A stretch of 64,000 bases of DNA from positions 1,136,046 through 1,200,045 of the forward strand of contig WIUZ02000013.1 of assembly GCA_015956445.1 (NCBI GenBank), read 5' to 3'. Positions 56,701 to 64,000 of this stretch are shown in pieces. The translations under genes and the position numbers were made by a program. Origin of the DNA: Thelephora terrestris (lineage: Eukaryota > Basidiomycota > Agaricomycetes > Thelephorales > Thelephoraceae). The notes beneath the pieces were generated by a model, which was not told the DNA's origin, ran no database searches, and saw only the letters and a list, made by a program, of their open reading frames with translations. The stretch's first letter is position 1, and every line of letters starts with the position of its first letter.

Positions 56701-56819
56701 ATGTCCTGCTTCCGCGAGGCGTCGCAACAAAATTGCAACTCCCATTCCCTGGAGGCCTAGTTTCTTCCTTATAACCTCGATAGCGTCCAGCTCTCCTCCA
56801 GGCGCCACGACCCCCGACG
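53747..56819. other. 3 kb without a firm gene
   Basis: One plus-strand stretch (55443-55691; DLDPFVHKHFLEHPGAQLFG...ACEHMLEFVITSC) looks protein-like and may be an exon of an unresolved or decayed gene. A 12-bp perfect inverted repeat sits at 54416-54427 and 54473-54484. The rest shows nothing I can support. Confidence 0.4.
54416..54484. repeat. 12-bp inverted repeat with 45-base loop
   Basis: CCGACCGCTCTG at 54416-54427 and its exact complement CAGAGCGGTCGG at 54473-54484. It could form a hairpin or mark a small element. No gene is attached. Confidence 0.6.
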
Positions 56820-59672
56820 ATGGTTAGAAAGTTCCGACGAGCAAAACTTTTCAACACTACGACCGCGGTCACGGGATTGGATATGGCTATCGATGCCTTA
56901 AATATTGCCCAGAACATCTCGAGCATCACGCCAGCCAAGGCAGTATTTGGCACAGTCGGTGTCATCTTGGTCATGATCAGGGTACGCTCCCTCTTAGCCC
57001 TCGGCGACGAACTTCCGATTCACGTTTATTCAGGACTTCATGGAGAACGAGCAAGGTTACGTCGAACTTGGAAAATCCTGCTATGAGATCTGCACAGCAC
57101 TCGACCTGGGCATCGATGGGAAGAAACCGGAAGACATCAGTCGGTTCGTATGGGTGGCGGTAGACCAGTTATTGACGTGAGTTAAACCATGGTGCACAGT
57201 TTGGGCTGATTATCGACGACGCATTTGATCCTAGGACTGTTGCGGCGATCCAGAGGAAGGTCGATAAATTGAGCAAGCTTAACCCAATCTGCAGATTCCT
57301 TCGTGCAAGGACCGACAAGGGCACGATTGCAGATTGGAAGGCAGAACTTAATAGGATCCTGCAGATTTTCAACGTGGGTTTGGTCGGCTTTTGCTGGGCT
57401 GCCCCTAACTGTTCCGCTTTCAGACGCAGTTAGCCGTAAATACCAACGTAACGGTCTACGGCATACACCGGAGGATCTTGGAAGGATTTAGCAATCAGGT
57501 CCTTTTGGTGAGTAACATCCATTCCGTCAACGACAAAGTACTTACAGTTGCATAGACACAAAGCAGGTCAGCGCCTTATATTTCCAAGGCAATCAATGCC
57601 TTATGTTTGCCTCTAGCATACGTGGCGAATTGCCTCCCCCGGCGCCAAGGAACTGTTTCGGGCGAGATGAACTAATTAAAAAGGTCGTTGACTTCGCAGA
57701 AGACAAGAAGCCCGTCGCTCTCATCGGTGCTGGAGGGATCGGCAAGACGTCTATCGCATTGACTGTCCTCCACCACGAAAGCATCAAGCGACGGTTTGGT
57801 GATAACCGTCGATTCGTACGGTGCGACCAGTTCACGGCTTCGCGGGCCAATTTTCTACGTCGACTCTCAGAGGTTATCGGCGCAGGGGTCGAAAACCCTG
57901 AGAGCTTGGCCCCCCTACGTCCGGCCCTCGCATCCGAGGAAATGTTTATCGTACTCGACAACGCAGAGTCCATACTAGACCCTCAGGGAGCCGATGCGCA
58001 GGAGATCTACGATATAGTTGAAGAACTCAGCCAATTCGGCAACATTTCTCTCGCCATCACATCCCGCATTAGGGCGATACCGCCATATTGCAAGCGTCTG
58101 GACATCCCCGCAATATCACTGGATGACGCACGCAAAACATTTTATGACTTCTGCGACAAAGGCGAACAACCAGCTCTCGTCGATGAAATCCTCGAACAAC
58201 TCGACTTCCATCCGCTCTCAGTGACCTTGCTAGCCACCGTCGCACATCAAAACGAGTGGAACAACAATCGACTGGGTAGGGAGTGGAGGCGACGCCAAAC
58301 GGGTGTACTTCAGACGGAGCACGGGAATAACCTCGCGGCGACAATCGAGCTCTCCCTCGCCTCCCCCACGTTCCAGGCACTCGGACCTGATGTCCGGGGG
58401 ATTCTCGAGGTCATCGCCTTCTTTCCGCAAGGGATCAACGAGAAAAGTTTTCACCTGCTGTTTCCCACAATCTCAGACGGAATTCCCATCCTCGACAAGC
58501 TTTGCAACCTTTCCCTGACCTATCGGTGTGAAGGGTTCGTCACAATGCTTGCCCCGCTCCGAGATAGTCTTCGCCTCAAAGACCCAAAATCATCCTCTCT
58601 CCTCCTCAAAACGAAGGAGTGTTATTTCACCCGGTTGTCTGTCGAAATCGAATGTTATAGGCAGGGAAACTTCAAGGATTCAGAGTGGATCACGTTGGAG
58701 GACACGAATGTGGAGTACCTGATCGACGTCTTCACCTCCATCGACCCGGACTCCGAAGACGTATGGAACGCTTGCGCCAACTTCATGAAACACCTCCATT
58801 GGCACAAACAGCGGACAACTGCGCTGGAACCGAAAGTCAAAGCGCTCCCGGATAGTCATCCTTGCAAAGCATTGTGCTTGTTCGAGCTTTCAAGGGTGCT
58901 CAAATCTACTGGAAGCGATGCGGAGCGAAAGGTACTCCTGTCTCATGCCGTAAGGCTCGAGAAGGAGAAAGGCGATCGCTACCGGGTCGCTCTCGCACTC
59001 ATGTATCTATCAGACGCAAACCTCGAGCTAGGATTCTACGATGAAGGGATGGAACAAGCGAAGGAAGCGTTGGACATCATCGAGCCTTTCGGTATCCCGG
59101 AGTTGACAGCAGCGAGTTTGAACACGCTCGCTTGGTCCTTACATCGAAATGGGCAGCTCGACGATGCAGAAGAAGCCGCCACTCGTGCGCTGAACCTCCT
59201 CCCCAAGGAGGGCCAGGAATTTTTAGCCTGCAAGTCTCATCGTATCCTTGGAGATATATTCCTCTACAAGGAGAAGAGAGAGGAGGGCATTCGCCATCTC
59301 CAGGAGGCCCTTACAATCGCACCCCATTTCAGCTTGAACAACCACGTCATTTGGATCCATCACTCCATCGCATTGCTGTTGTTTGGGGAAGACATGTTCG
59401 ACCACGCAGAGACTCACATCAAACTCGCCGAGTCGCACGCGGCCAATAACGTATACTTCATGGCTCGCACGGTTCTTTTGCGGGCTTGGACTTTATATCG
59501 TCGAGGCCGTTCAACAGAGGCGATGTCCGAGGCTTCGCGCGCTCTCAGGGTTTTCGAGAATCTCGGGGCGACAAAGGGGCAGGGGATGTGCGAAGGTCTT
59601 CTTCAAAATATCGATCAATCAATGAAAGGCCTACCTGCCTCCTGCGAGCCGAATCTCAAATTCCATTGGTGA
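56820..59672 (+). CDS. NLR: helical N-terminus, NB-ARC/NACHT-type NTPase, TPR repeats
   Basis: Exons 56820-56981, 57034-57176, 57235-57373, 57424-57507, an 11-nt exon 57556-57566 and 57617-59672 join to about 864 residues. Residues 1-175 are helical (LDMAIDALNIAQNISSITPA...), like the N-terminal bundles of basidiomycete NLRs. Next come PPPAPRNCFGRDELIKKVV, Walker A LIGAGGIGKTSIAL, Walker B-like MFIVLDNAES and SLAITSRIR (sensor/RNBS-B). The winged-helix part has LDFHPLSVTLLA and GILEVIAFFPQGI. From about residue 600 TPR-like repeats occur (ALALMYLSDANLELG, SLNTLAWSLHRNGQLDDAEE, AEYHIKLAESH-type; the last reads AETHIKLAESH). STAND ATPases act as switchable sensors in fungal non-self recognition. 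No lesion is seen in the large exon. Confidence 0.85.
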
Positions 59673-60813
59673 GCGAGACGATACCCTTCTCCCGTTAGTC
59701 CCCATTCTTACAGTAGTCTGTGGTACAGGTACACCATCCGAGACCAGCCCATCAACGAAACCTCCTGAAGACACCGACCACGCAAATTTATTCCTAAATG
59801 CATTTTATTTGTCTCTCGCTCAAGGGTGGATCTCCGTCATATTACTATTTGACTTCCTATAACCATGATTCCCTCTTAATTGCTCTACTAGCTCCACGTC
59901 GTTGGTTTGTACCGGCATAACGAAACCCCATGTCCCCCGCTTCGTTTTTGGTGCAGTAGCCAAAGGCGACACCTGCCAGTATGTTCCCCGCTTCGTGTCT
60001 GTTCGCTTTCGGTTATTGTTGCGGACCAACTGTATTTTCGCGACCGCTATATTATTGACATTTATGGTGTTGGAAGGACCCGGAAAATACAAGGAATCGC
60101 CATCCGAGTGCCCTCCAATGGTATTGGGACGTTTTTCAATCCCTTTGTTTTGTCCGCCCTGTTAGCGAGAGACCGCTATGCCGAGGTGGAGAACATCTGC
60201 TCCCTACATAACGATACCCCGACTAGCTGAATACAAATGAGGAATGACCCCCAGAGAAACGGCTTCCTGCTGAGTAGCAGTGGAAACACCTCACACAGAT
60301 TGCTTCAACAACAAGACCATCTAGGGCCATGCGTATCCGACCTACCATCTGTGGCGTTGGCTATTGCTAAGTACGACATGTGAATTACAAGTCTTTTAGC
60401 GAAAGTTGGGGACCGCATACTCAGCCCACCAATAGTTCCAAAAAAAATTAGACTGGCGCTGACGTCGACTAACTGGACCACAACCAAGGCGTCCAGTTTC
60501 ATGGTACGCTATCGCCTTTTTGGTGCAGCTAGATCGATAACACTCTGTAAGGGAGATGTAGGTTTGTTACTCAACGGGGTATATGCTACACGAGAATTGT
60601 ACATGGGGAGGTCACCCCCCCCCCCCCCCCCCCCCAGACTTTTCGACGTGAATGCGAGAGAAATGTGGACAAGCTTCCAATTCCGACCTTCATGGAGACC
60701 GAACTCCAAGGCGTGACATTCCATATAAAATTACATATAAGATTAGACCGGGGTGGTGAACCGTCGAGCCTTGGCTCCCCGCTATTGCATGGCGCCACCA
60801 GGAATAATGATGG
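59673..60813. other. Spacer with possible coding remnant and poly-C tract
   Basis: A plus-strand stretch ending RYIIDIYGVGRTRKIQGIAI...NDTPTS (about 60000-60230) looks protein-like but has no start or neighbours I can join. A run of 21 C lies at 60615-60635. Confidence 0.4.
60615..60635. repeat. Poly-C tract (21 C)
   Basis: Second long C homopolymer in the window; intergenic. Its length may be unreliable. Confidence 0.8.
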
Positions 60814-63800
60814 TCAAGCGGATTGGGAGGTATCCTGAAGAAAACCCCCGTCGCTTTGTGATGAAATTAACTCCCCATCGTTGGGGGCCGTTCGAAGCAA
60901 ATCGAGCGCATCGAGCCCCTCTATCTCCCTCTCGCGCGTCAAAACTTGGCACAACCGTTTCACCATGCAAACCTTATGGATCTTCCAATGTAGAGGCCGC
61001 TCTGGCTCGAGAGAAGGACGACGATAGGACCCGCCGTTTGATTGTCGTGCTCTCAACTGCTCGTCGCATCGGAAAACCAACCTCGCCGCCTCGAATGGAG
61101 ATGTGATCGTATCGTCCGGGTCCGGTTCGACGTAGGTATCCAATATGATGGGGAAGTATCCTCGGAGTGGTGCCCACCCTGAGTCGCCCGGTATTTCCAA
61201 CATTTCGATGGTCTCCCGTTCTAACCCATGCCCAGAGACTTTGCGGGAGGATTTCAGGGTCGGGCGATAACCATATGCACTTGATAACCAGCGACAGGAC
61301 GTCGTAGCATTCCAGTTCCTTCAACCTCGACACCAGAAGCGTGATGTCGAGGCGACTGTCATTCGCGATCATCTTCAACGTATGCCGCAACCACATGACC
61401 CATTCATCAGGCTCGAATGAGGATCTGACACGAAGGAGAACGTGGATTTTGTGATTGACGTTTGCCACGACCGGGACGAGCACAGCCCGAAGAGGATGGG
61501 GATGAGGAAAATGTTTGATGAGCGGTCTACGAACGCTCCGGTCCGACCCGCAAAGGTGGCATCGTCATAGGCGCCGATACGCGTGGAGAGTAACGTCTGG
61601 GTGGGGAGATGGGGGGTACCGTGAGTGGGGTCTCGAGCGTCAAGAACGTTTCCAAGAGCGTCGATGAATTGTGCCCTATCGTATTCGGGTATGTCGTCCA
61701 CCCAAGGGTCGAACCACATTCCGCCAATAAGGGTGAAGATTTCGCGTGCGAGAAGTCGGAAATGCAATGGGTTGCCCGGCTCCTTTTGCGAGGCCCACGT
61801 CAGTGTATGAACGAGTGAGTTGTCGAGGAGGTGAATCTTGGGCGCTGGGCGTTTTGCGTCGGAACACTCCATCCGAAGTATTTGGAGCGCGATGATGGCC
61901 GCGGCGAGGCAGGGAGCCGAATCGGTCTGGCCAAGAGTTCGGGTGCGGTCATAGAGAACGAGGTAACGCAGAGCGACTTTCGCGTGTGTGGCTTCTTCAA
62001 GTGGAATAGGTTCGTCAAACCAGGAGAAACCTGGGTAGTCGTCGAGAACCAGCAAAGCGTTCCTTGCGATCCGGTACTGTTGTAATTCGGGTCTTTCCGA
62101 GTCCAGTGTTGCTTGAATCCAGGCCATGCAGTATGTCGCAAGGTCCTGAAAGCCGGAGTCATTCCACAACCGTAGGAACCGTAGGACGACTCGAATGTGT
62201 TCTTCATCGTACGACAAGTCATAAATTGCCACAGTCATCCACTCGTTTAATTTCTTCAGAGCAGTGCGAAGGGCTAGATCTCTATTGCCATACCAATCGT
62301 CCGTCAGAATTGTAGGGAGATAAGAGTTGGCCAGCTCACTCACGAATTGTTTGACACGTGGAGGTCCGAGATGTTGAGAGGGAAGGCCAAGCGAGACCGC
62401 GCAGGCAAGAACGAGGTTGAGATGAACTGCATTTGGAACCTTCCGCTTCGCCAAAATTTGTCCAAACGGTTGCCAAACCATACGATGCTATATCTCCTAT
62501 TCTCTGCTCTCGCCTGCCTCCAATAAACCGATTGGAGAATCATGTGAGATAACCAGATGCAGAACGCCTGGGAAGCATTCTTTTGAAGCGGTGGGCAGAC
62601 GAGGATTTCTTCGTGGAAGGTGAGAGTGAGGATCCACCAGGCCATAGCGACGTCTGGATCTTTGTTGTTCCCACCCCAGGGCGCAGATCTGTTCTCCGAT
62701 GGAGTTGATGGCTTCCAAGCGGTACCCGATGCACGCGTAGATATTAAGAATGGATGCGAGGATACGGGCGATGTGGCATGCGCGCTCTTCCGCTCCAGGG
62801 ATCACTTTTCCGTCGGTGAACAGTCGAGGAACGTGCGGGCAAGGCGAATTGGGCATACCGAGGTGGCTATACCGGGGTACCAGACAATGTCCGCCGCGAA
62901 CCGGAACGCAAACGACAACACATCCGCATCAGCACTTGTGTCCATCGTCCATAACACGCATTTGGAATCTTCTCGGGCTGCAACCAGTCGGCCAATTCGC
63001 CGTTGAACAGAGGAGCGGGAACACGTTGATATCATCCATCACGGGGAGCTCTTGCATGGCACCGAGGGCCAAAGCGGGTGCCTGACGAATCATCGACTTG
63101 ACGAGGCGAAAGCTTCGTCCAATAGGGTGAGAAGCCGGAGGAATTGGTTGACGAGCGGAGTGATGACGCGGGAAGTGTGGAGGGATAAATGCGAGACGCC
63201 CGCCCTGATAAATAACGACGCAGGTGTCTGGTATGGACATTCGTAAAAGATGGGACCCCGCAATCGTTATGAAAGCGTAGAATGCGACTCCACACGAAGT
63301 GAACGCGAGAACGACGCTCCCCACGGCACGGTTTAGCGACCAGAGATAACCGGACAGAGCACAACCAAAGAGTAACAGCGCGAGCTGTAGCATGATGGGC
63401 AAACTCTCCATAACGACGTGGAATCGCCAGTTCTCCATTCCCTGAAGTTTATTCTGGCGGTCCCAGCTCTTCCTCCGCTACGTCCTTCCCTGTTTGTGAG
63501 AAAATCGAACGAGCCATTGCTTCCCGAGCATTGCCACAAGTGCCGTGAAGAGGGAGATGGCGAGGCTGGCGTAAAGTAGGCACTGAACCACCACGATCAC
63601 ATAGCTGGGCCCTGGCCAAGTCGCAGAGGGTTTCGGCATCGGGGTAGAGGTTTGGGTTAGTCGCGTGGAGGAGGACTTGCATGTAGGCAGCGATCAGCTG
63701 GTTGGAGTCGGGTTCCAACTTGGACTGGACGTCAATAATGAAGGCCGAGCTGGCGGCCGAGAACAGACCAGCCTAAGAGTGTGGTTTTAATATGCCGGTT

Positions 63801-63960
63801 ATCATAAAATCAGTGCTCTGATCTCAAACTCACGAAAATCAGGGAGGTATTGAGATCCTCGTCATATTTCTTGGTGTTTTCTCTGTCAAACTCCTCAGAT
63901 TCTTTGCGATAGATGGCAAAAGTCGGAGGGGGTCATTCGCCTTCAGCGGTTGGAAGAACT
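60814..63960 (-). CDS. DUF6535 membrane protein, possibly damaged; 5' end uncertain
   Basis: The N-terminal pattern is typical of Agaricomycete DUF6535 proteins: RENTKKYDEDLNTSLIF / AGLFSAASSAFIIDVQSKLEP, then WPGPSYVIVVVQCLLYASLA and ISLFTALVAMLGKQWL (membrane segments), then MENWRFHVVMESLPIMLQLA and LLLFGCALSGYLWSLNRAV. A long soluble C-terminal part follows. Two problems are visible. The frame changes between LEPDSNQLIAAYMQ and WPGPSYV, near 63610. An in-frame TAG at 63478-63480 separates KQGRT from RRKSWDRQNKLQGMENW. Unresolved introns could explain one or both; otherwise it is a pseudogene. The function of the family is unknown; members often lie near NLR genes. The 5' end may be off-window. 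Confidence 0.6.
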
Positions 63961-64000
63961 CTTTGAGAGCGGAGTGATGCTGTCCGGACTGGTGAGAACG

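Noticed and set aside
1-64000. CRISPR arrays, bacterial operons or plasmid features
   Set aside because: No regular direct repeat-spacer arrays; gene structure is clearly that of a fungal nuclear genome.

Overview
The window is nuclear DNA of a filamentous basidiomycete, most likely an Agaricomycete. The genes carry many short introns (mostly 50-65 nt) with CTRAC-type branch sites. The families are typical of that group: a STAND/NLR protein with TPRs, a DUF6535 membrane protein, paired DUF4246 proteins, a Tsp2-like tetraspanin, an F-box protein and Zn2Cys6 regulators. There are no bacterial features and no CRISPR array. Protein calls rest on motif recognition, and exon borders were spliced by eye.

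Layout. 1-10515: a Ty3-type LTR retrotransposon on the minus strand with its distal pol and 3' LTR off the left edge. It has a 1.41 kb LTR whose U3 holds two 10-bp-phased heat-shock-element arrays beside a TATA box. Its gag is split by a 3.3 kb insertion (5170-8469) that carries an intron-containing gene. 10894-12136 and 16578-17821: two almost identical 1.24 kb elements in inverted orientation, each with fragments of a RecQ-like helicase and a DUF6589-like protein reading inward. Their 9-bp target duplications are swapped, so the segment between them (tRNA-Tyr, tetraspanin, U6 snRNA) has been flipped. 18149-32000: a small coiled-coil gene, an F-box gene, two tandem DUF4246 genes, a C2H2 regulator and RIO1 kinase. 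32106-36378: dihydroxyacid dehydratase with unusually long introns.

37912-48021 is the most unusual genic block. In order on the plus strand it holds a Zn2Cys6 protein, a protein joining a septin-type GTPase domain to two tandem Zn2Cys6 clusters, and a second septin-like GTPase. Shared intron positions show that the three genes are related by duplication.

49875-64000: a beta-trefoil lectin-like protein, a degraded LRR-like stretch, an omega-amidase (Nit2 type), a NACHT/NB-ARC-TPR NLR and a DUF6535 protein that may be damaged.

The housekeeping genes (RIO1, ILV3, omega-amidase, tetraspanin, U6, tRNA) look intact. Accessory and mobile parts lie mainly at the left end (1-18 kb) and the right end (50-64 kb).
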